23,105 bases of DNA from NCBI GenBank assembly GCA_019677205.1, contig JAAMXY010000756.1, forward strand, positions 1 through 23,105, in the 5' to 3' direction. This document shows positions 9,430 to 22,800 of this stretch, piece by piece. The notes under the pieces were generated by a model. It did not search any database. It saw only the letters and a list, made by a program, of their open reading frames with translations, and was not told where the DNA came from. Source of the stretch: Pinguiococcus pyrenoidosus (Eukaryota; Sar; Pinguiophyceae; Pinguiochrysidales; Pinguiochrysidaceae). The first letter of the stretch is position 1; the number at the start of each line of letters is the position of its first letter. The translations under genes were made by a program, and so were the position numbers.

Positions 9430-10609
9430 ATGGACGCGCGGGAGGACGCCCTGACCCAGAAGTCTCAGGATGGCATGGAGATGGTCCTGAATCTCATACG
9501 AGGGTGATGCACAATCCTTTGACGCCAGACAGAGCTCAGTACATGACGCTGTTCGCTCGTTGTATCTGTCCCACGGTCTCGCAAACGCACGCTGTTCACG
9601 CAGCTTGGGCAGTGCGCTGGTCTACCCGGATGCTGGGAACTTCGAGACCAATCGGAAGCTCTGGGAGCTCTACGCAGCGGAATGGCACCCGACGCAGCCC
9701 TGGGTGACAGGTAAGCGCGTCTCGCAAGCGGGTGATAGGTCGCAGCAAAACCAAAGCAAAGATCGAAGACAAGGAGAGCAAGGAGAGCAAGAGAGATAGC
9801 AAGCGCCTTGGTTGAAAGGACCCGTTCGCAGCAAGAGCATCAAATCAGGCTTCTGTGAAAAGATGCTGAAGCGGACTTCGGTCTCCAACGCAGACATGCG
9901 CGGAGGCGGCAACGGGAAGGGAGGCGACGAGAACGACAAGCACAGTCCTCCGAGGATCTTGGGGCAAGAGTGGAGCAGTGACGACGAGATCTCTCAGGTC
10001 GTCCTGGACTTCATCGCTCCCCACGTTGGCAGCCAAACGCGTGCCGCTGAAGTCGGCTGCGGCGGCGGTCGGCTTGCCGTCCGGGTTGCGCCCCTCCTGC
10101 GGCACCTGCATTGCATAGATATCAGCCCGAAGATGCTTCAGCGCTGCAAAGCCGCCTGTGACGAAGCGGAGCTGCCGAACGCCTCCTTTCGACTGCTGGA
10201 GAATCTTGAGGGTCTCGGGAGCGTGCTGGATGCCTGCGGACCCTTGGACTTCATCTACTGCTTCGACGTGCTCGTGCACTCGGACCTGCACGTCATACAC
10301 AGCTACCTGCAGGCCTTCTACGCCGCGCTGCAGCCGGGGGGCTTGCTGTTCGTCAGCGTCGCGGACGTGACGAGCGAAGCGGGCTACGAGAGGTTCTCCA
10401 AGCAGGCGAAGTTCACGGTGGGAGGCTTCTACTTCGTCTGCCCGGAGATCCTGCGATCCTTCCTCTCGAGAATCGGCTTTGCCGTGGTCACCGACTGCGT
10501 GAATAGACGCCGGCGAGACACTGCGCAGAATGCCAGCGACTTCAAAGAGAACATCTACTACGAGAGAGACTACCTCCTGCTGTGTAGGAAACCGGATGTA
10601 GAAGCGTGA
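9430..10609 (+). CDS. Class I SAM-dependent methyltransferase, substrate unknown
   Basis: Proposed exons 9430-9503, 9604-9710 and 9849-10609 give 313 residues ending in TGA. The third exon is firm: motif I AEVGCGGGR (128-136) is the SAM-binding glycine loop, CIDIS (149-153) is the acidic end of strand 2, and DFIYCFDVLVH (194-204) and LQPGGLLFVSV (221-231) are the later core strands. The second exon supplies NRKLWELYAAEWHP, and ILGQEW follows in the third, typical of a family common in bacteria. I cannot name the substrate. Weak points: the first exon uses donor GG|GTGATG; the frame of exon 2 also runs open back to 9491; and the last acceptor could be at 9893 instead of 9848, dropping a Gly/Lys-rich linker by 15 residues. 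It is head-to-head with G-alpha and tail-to-tail with the dynein gene. Confidence 0.75.
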
Positions 10610-10897
10610 ATCCGCCGGAACGAAACGGCCGACAAAGACCGCTACGATGTACAGTGAGCAACAAAAGCTTGGCAATTCATATCCCTTGCCTGCCTCTTCT
10701 AGCCGTTGCCCCCTGTTTTGCTAGTGGGTGTGGAGGGGGGGGTGGGTGTGTTGCTGACGCCCTTGTATGTGTAGGTGTGCGTATTGTCGAAGGCGTCCGC
10801 TGGCAACTCTCATTCACCCCTAGTCGACACCTCCGAAGATGCACGCTAGATCAATGCACTTGCACAGCACAAGATGGGTCTCCTATCTCTAAGGGTT
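10610..10897. other. Short convergent spacer between methyltransferase and dynein stop codons
   Basis: Only 288 bp separate the two stop codons, so both 3' untranslated regions and both poly(A) sites must lie or overlap here. The only clear structure is the G-run block annotated at 10726-10746. No gene is visible. Confidence 0.6.
10726..10746 (+). other. G-run block with quadruplex-forming potential
   Basis: Four or more runs of at least three G occur within 21 bases on the plus strand: a GGG, an eight-G run that can supply two tracts, and a final GGG, with short loops. It lies about 120 bases past the methyltransferase stop, in the spacer between two convergent genes. Confidence 0.6.
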
Positions 10898-13800
10898 CTA
10901 TTCGTCAAGCATGCACAGCAATGCACAGCCTCTTCGGATCCACAAGGTCTCCTCCACGCCAATCGGAATGTCCAAGGAGCAGACAAAGTTGGTACTGTGC
11001 CCTGTGGGAGTTGAGGAGGCAGTGACGTTAGGCATTGCGCGTTCCCGAGACTCATCCACTCATTCAACCATCTCGAGGCTCCGTACCTGTGGTCGACAGC
11101 GTGCCTCTTCGCTCGCTGGTCTTGTAGCAGGGACATGCGTAGCAATTCTCCGGGTGATACTCCTCCACGCGACAAGGCCTGAGCCAGATGCACGGCATCT
11201 CATCAAAGAGCTTCCCAGGGTGCGAGTCGCGGATCTCGAGGACTTCCCGATCGAAGCGGCCCGCCTCCATGAACAAGCCGTGCATGAACACACCATCCTG
11301 GGGGACGTCGGATTGCTTCACCTCCTCCGCCCCGAACGGCATCACCTGGCATCCCACGATGAGCGTGTCGATGGCGATCGCATAGTCGCGAGAGTACGTC
11401 TGCTTCACGGCCGTCATGAAGCCCTGGGGGAAGAAGAAGCCAGACATCCAGTAGCTGGGACGAGGCCCTTCAGCAAGCCAACGACCCATGAACTCCAGTC
11501 GCGCCAGGAAATCCTCCGTCCAGCTGGGTAGCGGCTTGAGGCAAGGATACCCGGCGTTCTCCCAGGTCGGTGGTACCTTGCGCAGCAAGAAGCAATTGTA
11601 CATCGTCTCCAAAGGACCGGACATCACGATGAAGCCCTGGACGGCCTTCTGAATCTGCTTGAGCGACGTCTTGATGACGGAGATCAAGCCGTTGAAGCGG
11701 TGAAGCTCCTGCGACAGGAACACCCCCATGGAGTTCATGGCGCCGGAGCTGATGGTCTTGAAGGTCTCTGGGTGCGCCGTTCGCATGTCGAACTCGTCTC
11801 GCATGCGCTCTTCGAAGTCCTCGGCAATCTGGCGTACGATGTCGTCGTCACTGGGACCGGAGGCGTCCTGCTTGCCGCCGCCGCCGCTGCCGCTGCCGCT
11901 GGCCGTGATGATTCCGTTGAGCAGCGTCTGGGACTCCTTGTGCTGGAAGGTGATGTCCGCGTTGTCGTTCAGGCCGAAGACCTCCGGCGGGTCCTCCGCG
12001 GGAAGCGTTGAGATGTAGGCCAGGCTCTCCGCGATGCTTCCTTCCTTCGGAGCGAAGTAGATGCCGGACTCGCTGAAGCGGTAGTCGTCGCTGAGCAGCT
12101 CGGGCGAGAAAAAGGCCGTGAGAATGCTGGAGATGGAGCGCTTGTCCATCTTGTCGGTCACCCGGCCACCGTACACCACCTCGGCAATGATCACGTTCAG
12201 GGTGTCCCATGGCAGGATCTCGTTCTCCTCCGCGTACATGCGGATCATCGTCATCCCGGCCTTGAGGTCGCTATTCATCCAGCCGTACGGGATGTTCCAT
12301 CCCACGGCGCCGAACTTCTTGCGCTCCAGGATGAGCGCGTTGAAGAAGGCCAAGGCGAACACCAGCTTCTTGTACGCGCGGGGTCCCGCGCCACCGCAGC
12401 CCTCGTAGTCGGCTTCTTTGAAGTCCAGGAAGGTGCGCTTGAGGTTCGCCCTCAGACCCTTGGGCGGCTCATTGGTGATCTTGATGCCCGTCTGCAGAAC
12501 CGGCACCGGGAACTTGAGGCTCGGAATGGACGTCAGCCACAGGCGGTAGTTGTCATCGATGGCGTCCGGGGCGGTGCGACTGGCCTCCACGGCCTCTTCC
12601 AGACGGCCCAGCCACGACACGGCCAAGTGGCAGTTCTGGAGGCAGACCCAGTCGCCTGCCGCCTGCCCTTGCTTCATGAGGCGCTCGGCCACGGGGCCTT
12701 GGCCCTGCCCAAGGCTGATGATCTTCATGGTGTCGTACATCTCCATTCGCGTCGCGAGGTCCACCAGGTAGTCCATCACGTCTGCACCGGAGCTCAGCAC
12801 AAAGATGAGCGGCGTCACCTTGCTGCTGTCGTTGTAGGCAGCCTCGAGGTCGAAGGGCGGAGACTCGGTGAACGGAGCTCCCAAACGCTCGCCCACGTAG
12901 ACTCGGCAAGCGAAGACGGTCTTCTCGGGTCGCACAACCCTCAGAAGCAGGAGCTTCTGGAACGGCGTCAGCTTCTCTCCGAAGCCGAAGGGCAACGTCG
13001 CCAAGTGGGGCGCCGCACTGGTGTAGGGCTCCTTCCACGCGGAGGGCTGCTCCTGAATGCTGGACAGCACGTCGGCGTACCCACCGCCAAAGAGGGTCTT
13101 CAGCTGCACCAGAGATGCCCATGGGCGTCCTTCCAACCACTCGTGACCTTCCGGCGCCGGATGCTCCGCGAGCGCCTCGGGGCTTGGCGTCCCCGGCCCG
13201 ATCATGAAGGCCCTCCACTCCAGGTCGGGAATGACGCCGGAAGCCCGATCGACGTTGGCCGCGATGAGGCAGGCGTAGAGCATCTTGTCCTTCTCGAAGA
13301 GGCCGCGGCAGATGTTGGTGAACATGCTCCACGTGATGTCGTCGATGAGGATGCTCAGGCGCTCCTCCAGGATCTCCGACTTCGCGGAGCGCTCCAAGCG
13401 CTGGTTGAAAATCTCCTTGTAGAACTGGAGGCTGTACTGGTACATCGGGTCCAGAAGCGCCAGGTTGGCGATGACGAAGTAGATGATGCTGCCGCGCGTC
13501 GCCACGACGCGGTACTTCTCGCGCGCCTCGTCGATCTCCTGCTTCGTGGCCTCGGCCTCCGTGAGCCGCTGGCCGATGTCGGTGGAGGTCACCTTCGACT
13601 GCCCCAGCGCGTTGATGAGCTCCTCGTCGTCCAGGATGTTGCCCGACGCGTTGGCCAGCATCTGTAGGATCTGGTCTTCGATCTCGGACAGGGTGCGCTT
13701 CGCGTCGGCGATGCTCACCACGAGCTGGTCGTTCTTCTCCTCGAGGTCAGGGCGCTCGCTCTTGATGACGTCCACAAGCAGCTGGTCCTCCAGGCCGCTG

Positions 13801-16800
13801 GACGTGACCGTGAAGTTGATGATGGTGGCCTTGATGCAGATCTCCGGCATGTAGTGCGGATTCGCCAGCTTGGTGGTCATGAAGAAGCGGAAGTCGTCGC
13901 TGTAGGGGATGTCGCTGTCCCCGAGATGCAGCAGGTTCTGGCCGTTGCGCTTGAAGATCTGCTTGAGCAGCACCGGCTCCAGCGATGGGTCGAGGGTCTC
14001 TTCCACGTTCTCCAGCAGGACCGGCGCGCCGTATCGGATGCCCATCTCCAGCGTCCGCAAGAAGTCCTTCTCCGACAGCTTGATGACCTGCAGGTTCCCC
14101 TCGGCGAACATGTTGCGGATCCATCGGTTCGCCTGTCCTTGCGGGTCGATCATGAGCGGCCAGCGTCGTCCCATGGTGGTGAGCATGCCGTTCTCGGTGC
14201 TGAACACGTCCGCGGGAAGCTTCATGAGCTGCCACTCTCGAATGAGCACCGGCTCGCCCAGGCATCCCTCCAAGCTGAACTTGGTGTCCACGGGAATGGA
14301 CAGGTCCACGCAGCTGTCCACCCAGGTCTTCGTCATGCGGCGGCGGAACTCCGCTGTGAAGGGCCCGAGGTACGCGAGGGTCCCTGCGGCCAGTAGCATG
14401 TCGCCCACGAGGTTCACCTGGTCCTGCGCCAAGCGCTCGGCCGCTTCCGTCCATCGCACCGCTTCTCCGCCGAGGCCGCCGAGCAGCTGCTCGGCGCGAA
14501 CCAGCTGCACCTTGGTGTTGGCCGCCTGATGCTCCAGGTCCGCCTTCTTCTTCTCCGTTGCCTGCAGCGTGGCCTTCAGCTCGGCGACGCGGGCCAGCAC
14601 GGCGCGGAGGCTCTCCTGCTTCTTCTCGAGCTCTTGCTGGACCGCTTGGAGCTCGGACTCCGCCTTGGCCAGCGCCTCCTTCTTCGGCTCAATCATCTTG
14701 GCCACGCGGTCATAGGTCACCATGGCCCGTACCCACATGCAGAGGCACTCGGCGGCCACGGACACTCGACTGACCTCCTCGGCGACGAACTTTGGATTGT
14801 CCATGTACTTTCGGAGCTTGCGAATCATCGTAGGTGGGATGTTGTCCTTGTCGTAGGCCTTGAGCTCGTCCATGAACGACATCCGACTCATGAGCTTCTT
14901 GGCTTCCTCCCACGTCGTCTTCATGCCGAAGAGGATGCACACGGCCTCCATGACGACCTGCACGAGCTCCGGCGGCTTCGCGAAGGACTTGAGCTCTTGG
15001 ATCTTTTTCTTGTCCAGCGAGTCCAGCGCCTTCACAGCTCGGTGGAACGCTGGCAAGGCCTCGTCCAGGTCGGCCTGGCAGTCGTCCTTCATCGCCTGGA
15101 CGGACGCGGCGACCTTGTTGGCCTCTTCGACATCCGCCTCGACCACCGCCTGCTGCTTGTCGGCCTCCGCCTGGTCCACCTGCACCTTGGCCAGCAGCTC
15201 TTCGGTGTCTTTGGCCGCCTGGTCGAGCACGGGCTGCATCTCCGTAAGCTGCTCCTGAAGGTTCTTCACCATGACCTCGGTCTCTGCCAGCTTGGTGAGG
15301 CCGCCGCGGTAGCGGCCCTCGTTCGCGGACACGACATTCCGCTGCTTGCCCAGCTGGTCGAAGTACAGGTTGATGAGCTCCAGGTACGACGTCGGGGTGG
15401 TGTAGTTGTGACGGCCCAGGTCCTCGCGGTACTTCACGGTCTCGGTCTCGACGGTGCGGTGTACGCGCATGGCCATGCGGCACAGGGGATCCAGATAGGG
15501 CTCCACGCCGAGGGGATCCGAGACGGCGTCGTCCCCCTCGACCTGAATAGACTGCAGCACGAAGCGCTTCGCCACGCTGTAGAGCGCTTCCTCGGGCCAC
15601 GCGTTGAACCAGTCGATGGTCGTACAGTTCACAAGCGAGGGAAAGTTCAGCAGTCGATTCCGGAAGCTGCTGCCGATCGGTGACATGCAGATCACCATGT
15701 GCAGGTTCTCCCGCACGAGCTGGACGTAGTGCTGCAGGATGGCATCGCGCGTCTCCAGCTTCCCAGCGGCCTTTGCCAGCGGCCGAACCGCAGCGACGAT
15801 CCGCTCCATCTCGTCCGCGGCGTACAGGTTGGGCACCTCGCCCGAGTTCAGGATGTTGTTCAGGTCCTCCAAGAAGCTCTCCGTCACGATCTGAGTGTCG
15901 CTGAAGAGGAACACGGTCGGCTCGTTCTGGCACCCAGCCGTCATCAGCAGCTCCTTGAGGTCGTCGTGGAACTCGTTCGAGCCATACCCGCGGGTGATCT
16001 CGATGCTCCGGCAGTTGTAGTCCGCCATGAAGGCCGCCAGCCGGGTGAGGCTCTGGCGCCCCGACCCCCCCACGCCGACCAGCAACGCGTTGCCCCGCGG
16101 CTGGCGCAGAATGCGGCAAATTCTCGTGACGTGCATGATGGCATCCTTGAAGAAGACCAGGTGCATCTGCGACGGGAAAGTAATGTTGTACTCCTCGAGA
16201 TACTCGGATAGCAGGTCGTTCATCATGTCGACGTTCGGGATCTCCTTGTAGGTCCTGTGCTCCCGTGACACGAAGTCGCCGAAGACCAGGCTATCGATAT
16301 CCTCGACGGCCCAAGTCCGGTCGAGATGCTGGCTCAGCATCTGCTGCACGATCCCGGCGAAGTAGGCACGATCGCTGTCGTCGATGAGACGATCGCGGAA
16401 GACGCGGAACTGCTCATGGCACCAGAGACGCAGCAGCGCGTCGGCGTCGGAGATGGTCTTCTCGTCGACCATGAGGACGCCCTGGAAGACCTTGCTGAGG
16501 TCGCGAAGGTTGAAGGTGTAGTGGCTCTTCGACGGCGTCGGGAGCATCTCCCGCTCCACCGTCGAATAGATCTCCACCGACGCCGCCACGATGGGCGTCG
16601 CGAGCTCGGTGAGGTTGGGAAGCCTCGCCGAGAGGTATCCCGACAGGATGCTGGAGAAGATTCTTGCCATGGATGACTCCGAGAGGCTAGGGAGCCACAT
16701 CAGCGTGAAGTGCTGCGTGAGCCGCGGACTGAGCTCATTGCGGCCTCCGCCGGGAGGGGCGCAGGCTGCACAGAAGATGAGGTCTTGGACGTTCTTGAAG

Positions 16801-19800
16801 AACAGCTTGTCGGTGTCGTAGAAGCCCTTCTGATCGATGGCCTGGCGCAGCAGCTCATTTGGGGGCTGCGCGCCGTACGTCTCCAACGCCGGCATGTTGA
16901 CGTCGTCGATGAAGAAGAGCATCTTCTTGCCACTTGGCGGACCCAGGAGGGTTTTGCGCTTCTTCTCGAGCTTCGTCTCGAAGATGTCCTTCAGATTGTC
17001 TGGCCGCGTCTGCGCCGAGAAGTTCATGGTGAAGCTGACGAAGCCGTCGGTCTGCGCCATGCGATCCAGGAACCCCTGCAGCAGCACGCTCTTGCCCACC
17101 CCGGTCTCGCCGCTGAAGAGGACGTGGTGGGCGCCCTTGATGAGCAGGTCCAGAATGTGGTCGAAGCGCGTCGTGTCCTCCGTGGGGACCAGGATGCTGA
17201 AGTAGGGCTGCTGCACGTCAAACGTGAACTCAGGCATCACCGCTTCCCATTTCTTCAGTGATGCCGTGTCCTGGTCGACCACGAAGCCGTGGATGTCCTC
17301 GAAGAACTTGTTGGAGATGTGCGGCACGTCGGCCAGCAACTGCTCAAACTCTGTCCGCAGGAACTCGGTGAACATGCCGCGCGCGGTGTCGTGCAAGTTG
17401 CCGCCCAGGACCCATGCGTAGGCCCAGACAAAGTGGAGGCGCAGCACGAGCTTGAGGTCCGGACTGTTGAGCTGCAGACCGCGCTCGGGGTTCAGGACGC
17501 AGGCCAAGAGGTTCAGCAGAGACATGGTGAGGTTGTGCCCGTTGGTGGGGATGATCTCCCTGCAGTTCTCCTTGACAAAGGCCAGGCCCTTCTCAAGATG
17601 CGCATTGATCATCCTGACAACGTCCTCGGCGGCCGCGCCGATCTGCGGCGACAGCACCGTGTCTCCCCAGGTTCTCACGAGAGAGAGGGCGCCGATGTAG
17701 ACCTGCTCCATGAACACCATTCCACAACGACTGACGGTCGCGGGCGAGGCCACGCGCAGGTCTTGCACCTCGAACATCATGTGAAGAGTTCCGGGCAGCT
17801 TGATGCGCTCCGAGTTCGCAAGGCATAGCATCTTGTTGTCGTCCAGCACGGTGTTCATGTTCTCGATCCACACGGCGTCGACCGGCCCGTCGAAGATGAT
17901 CCACTTGCGGTTGTCGCTGCCCTCCTCAGACGCCTGGCGGCACTGGCGAACGAGCTTGGGAACGATCCCGTCCTTCCACTCGTTCGTGAGGAGGTTGAAC
18001 TCGCCATACAGCTCGCCTGCAGTGATGGACTTGGGGTTCAGGATGAGCCGGTCGACCTTCTTGTAGTAGCCGTCGCGGTCGACAACTCCGTCGTCGTGGA
18101 GCTTCGTCAAGGCCTCTCCCAGCACCTGTGCGGCGCGGGTCTTGCCGCTGCCGGCCTCTCCGACCAGCATCATGCCGTGCCTCACAAGCTGCGTCTCGTG
18201 AATCTGAATCACCTTCGAGATGAAGGCGTCCACCTTCTGAAGCTGCATCGAGTCGAGGACTCCTTCGATCGCGACCTGCAGCTTGCCGTAGTCGACGTAC
18301 GGAACCTCGATGCCCGGGAAGAGATCGCTGACGATGCCGTGGAACAGCGGCAGGTCGTCCCGCAGGAACTTGGGCACGTTCGAGTCGCGCATCGCGCGAA
18401 TGAGCAGGAGGTTCTCGTTGGTCTCCGGCTCCTTCCTCTTGAGCTGCCCCGCGGCCACGAGGACCGACTTCACCGCACGCATGCCGAAATCGTAGTGATC
18501 CTGCTTGCTGAGCTGCTCCGAGCTAAGGGCATACAGCTGCTGCATCTTGTTCGACAGGGGCAGGGCGTCTGCGAAGCCCTGACTGAAGAGAATGATCTCC
18601 GCGATCAAGCGGTAATTCGGCACCTGAAGCGACAGACGTTAGGCGTCTCCCCCGAGCTAGGCATGCGGGTCAGACCCTTACCATCATTGCGACTGGACGG
18701 AAGAGCGCCTTAAGGTTGTCCGGCAGCTCCGTGCGGCCGGCATATCCCGGGTTCATCGTGATGAAGACGCCGAAGCAGACATTGAGCGGGATGAGGTTCC
18801 CTTCGAACTCGAACTCGTCGAGATTCTTGCTGATCGCCTGCTGGATGCACTGGATCTGCTGGGCGATGACGGAGAGCACCTCGATGTCGATACGGTTGAA
18901 CTCGTCGAAGCACGCCCACGCGCCCTGCTGGGCCAAGCCGGAGAAGAAGCGGCCCATCACCTTGTAGTCCAAACTATCCGAGCAGTTGAACACTGTGCCA
19001 GAAGAGAAAGGGAAGGTAAATTCGAGAACGCATTGGGAAGGGGGAAGAGTGCCAGCCCGCCGTCTTGCGAAGCCTACCGATGCAAAGGTTGGCCAGCGCC
19101 TTGGCGAGATCCTTCGTGGTCTCCGTCTTGCCCGTTCCGGCGGGGCCGGCTGGCGCTCCTCCCAGCCGCATGTGCAGAGCGCCGGTCAGGGTCATGTAGC
19201 AGAGGTCGGTGAGCGGCGTGATGACCAGTCGCGGGTTGTTGCCGAGGTACTCGTATCCGTACACGAAGTGCGTGTTGGTCTGGCGGACAAGGATGTTGTC
19301 GATCTGCACGTCCCAGTAGTAGCGCAGCTGCTTCGTCCATTCGAACTCGGCAGTGCTGCTGACGTCCTTGGCCACAAAGGCGCGCATCACGTCTCGGGCG
19401 TGCACGTCGATGGTGATGAGGGCGCCCATCATCGTGCGCTGCTGCTTGCTCAGATCACTCCGCACGAGATCGACCATGGCATCGATCTGTCGGACGCTGA
19501 ACGCCAAGAAGTCCTTCAAGGCGTTCTCCTCTCCAGCGTGCTTCTTCTCAAGCGCCAATGCACAATTCATCGTCCAGTAGATCTGATCAACCACGAGAAC
19601 GATCTGCGCTGGGTAGGCCCACAGCCACGAGGCGCGATCGATCATCTCCGCCTCCGTCTTGGGATAGGCCTCATAGGCGTGCTTGGCGCTCTGATACAGC
19701 GCCTGCCGCATCGCGTCCTCCACGGCCTTGAGCCAGAACTCGACGGCGCCCTCTGCCTTCGTGGCCTCCACGAAGCTGACATACTCACCGCCCGGGTCGG

Positions 19801-22800
19801 CAAAGCCGTAGATGTTGTGCGCCGTGCCCCTCGTGTCCCCGAACTTGATCTCCTTGATGGCGTCGAAGCACTTGCCCATGTGCGGCTGCACCGCATGCGG
19901 GTCGCGAGTCTGACTGAGAATCTCCAGCAGCTCGTCATTCGAGAGGAAGTAGAACCGCGGGAACGCCATGCGCTTCGTTTCCAGGTAGTCCTCCAGACTC
20001 TTCTGGATCTCCTCGAGCGCCAGGTTGTTCGCCTGGAACTGCCCCAGGAGCGTCGAGCCCCCCGCCACGGCGTCGATGACCTTGGGCGACTCGGAGGTCT
20101 TCTTCATGATGTCCGTCCACACCATGTCGACGACGTTGAACTTCTGCGTCTCACCGGGAAGCTGCTTCTGAATGTCCTCGGCGCCGAAGATGGTCTCCAG
20201 GTACATCCAGTTCCGCTGGCAAGCGGTCCACTCGTCCAGCGTCTCGCTCAGTAGGCTGAGCTTGCGGGCCCAGCCCTCGACCTGCTCCTGGACGCCCGAG
20301 ATGAAGCGGTTGCCCAGCATCGTCTGGAGGGTCACTTGGTTGTCTTCCAGCTGCACGAAGATCTCGTCGAGGCCGCCCAAGATGTACATGCCGGGCTTGT
20401 CGCGATACGGCAGGACCACGAACTCCTGCGTCGTCCACGAGTCCTCAATCTGCTTGAGCGCCGCTTCCAGCTGCGCCTCGCCCGAGGCGGCGCCGGAGAT
20501 GTCTCCGCACAAGTCGGCGTGGTCCAGAATGCCGAAGCCAAGAAGCTCCTCGAGCTTGAACGCCATCTCGGGAAACCACGGCTGGTCGAGCACCTTGTAC
20601 ACCTTCTCCCAGTGGCGCGGCTTCATTGCCGGATTGCCCAGGTCCTTGAGGATGGGCATCTTGGCGCGGAACTCGCTCGTCTTGTCCTTGAGCTTCGCCG
20701 TGACGTTGGTGCCGAGCTTCTTGTGTAGGCTGTACGACTCCTTGAAGTACATCTGGACTTTGGTTTCCATCTCGCCGACATCCTGCTCGAGGAAGTTGCC
20801 GGTCATCCATCCCTCGAAGTTGGCGTTCCACTGCGATATGAGGTCCCACAGCTTCTGCATTTCCCCGAAGGTCTCCTTCGTCGCCGCGAGGGCGCGATAC
20901 TGGTACTCCTGGATGTGAAAGAGCTTCTGGTAGCCCGTGTAGGTCTCGGCCACGGAGGTGATGCGATCCAGCTCCTCACTGTGCGACTTGAGCTCCTGGA
21001 GCACCGGGACGGGGTCCTCGAAGTACTGCGGATCGATGAAGTTCCCCTCGCTCAAGCTCGCGCGCATCCGGTCCAGCTGCTCGTTGAGCTTGGCGATCTG
21101 CATGTCCAGCTTCTGGTTCATGTCCGGCAGTCGGTCCTCGCGGAAGTTCCGGGCGGCTTCCATCCTCTCGTGATACTTGTCCATCTCGCCGCGAAGGTCG
21201 TCCAGCTGGACGAGGTCGTCTGCGGGAATCGTGACGTTGTACGCATTCAGGGTGTGGTACAGCGACTCGACGATCATGTGCATCATCTCGAGATCGCGCT
21301 CGTCGCTCGTCAGCTTGTTGAGGTCGTCGACATACCCGGCGAAGCTGCGGAGGTTCTCGGGAGTCACGGCGAGCCGCTCGATCCGCTCGCGATAGCTCTT
21401 CAGCTGCTCTCGACACTTCATGCGCGCGATCTCGCGGAGCAGCCCCTTCATGAGGTCTTGCTTCTCCTCGGTGGGTCCCTTGAGCATCTCCTTGAGGTGA
21501 CGCCCCTCGACCGTGAGGATGCCGACCGTCTGGTGACCACGGATGATGCGGTCGAGCTTCGCCAGCCACTGGTCGATCTGGTCCATCCGGGAACGCACGA
21601 CGGTGTTCAGATTGGCGCCGGACTGCTCAAGCTCGAGCTTGAACTCGTCGAGGTCGAAGTCGCGGTTGAACTCGTAGATCGGTCGAATCTCCTGCAGGGC
21701 TTGAACGATCGAGTTCGCCTTCTGGAAGGAGCCTTCGACGCGCTGCTCCATCAAGATCTGGATCTGCCGGAACTTGGCGCTCTCTCGGATGATGCTCTGG
21801 ATGACGGGCCCCTCTTTGCCCAGGCCGGGCACGAGATCTCGAAGCGGCCGGAAGAAGAGCACTCTTTGCACGCTGTTGACGGTGCTGATAAGGCCGTCGG
21901 TCATGCCGTTGATCATCCCCTTGATGTCTTCGCAAGTCGGGTTGAAGGACGTCCCCTCGTCGTGGAACTGGACAGTCGTCTCGAAGCCCGCTTTGCGATT
22001 GTTCTCCTCCATCAGCGTCTGGAAGGAGGCGGGGTTTCAGAGCCTTTGTCTCCACGAGATGATGCCAAAACGGAGGCGCGACCACGCGTAATCTTCCTTA
22101 CTGCTCACCTCAAGAAAGTTTTGCTCAGCACTGAGCGCGAGCGACACCATCGATTCCACCATGATGTAGTCCGCAAGTCGGATGAATGCAGGGAGCATGC
22201 TTTTCTCCTGCTTCGCCTGCCGGTACCGCTTCCTCCTTTCCTGCTCCTGCTTCTTGATCTGCACCATGGACTTGTACTTCTTGTTGTCGTACCCGAAGAC
22301 GCCGTCACCGTCCGTCTCATCTTTCTCGGCGTCCACCACCGACTTGGTCACGTCCGTGCACACGGTTCGCACCGCCTCCTGCACGTTCTCCATGCAGGCA
22401 TCCAGGAGCTTTGCCGCCTGCTGTCTCTTGTCGGCTTGCGCATCGTTGAACTCGTCGCGCATCATCGTGCGGCTGCCAAAGTTGATGAGCCCGACGTTCT
22501 CCACCTCGAACATGTGATCCTTCAGCTTCAGAATCCCGCCGCAGAAGCTATCCTTCCCGATGAAGAGACGGTCGGCCACGATTCTCCGCTGGCGGCAGTA
22601 CAGCTTGTATCGCACGTTGCTCTTCCACAGGTTGAAGCACTTGGTGTGCAGGTACACCCGAAAGAAGCGCATCGATCGCAGCATGTTGAAGAGCGTGCTC
22701 TGCCGCATCCAGTCCGCCAGCGGCACAAACTCGCTGGGCTCTCCTGCCTGGATGTGCACCAGGCCGGACGGCGACATGGTGTAGTAGTCCGGTCCGCAGT

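Noticed and set aside
12627-20254. Long plus-strand open frames antisense to the dynein gene (up to about 420 residues)
   Set aside because: They mirror a GC-rich coding sequence, show no domain, and consist of the Leu/Val/His/Arg-rich composition expected of the reverse complement.
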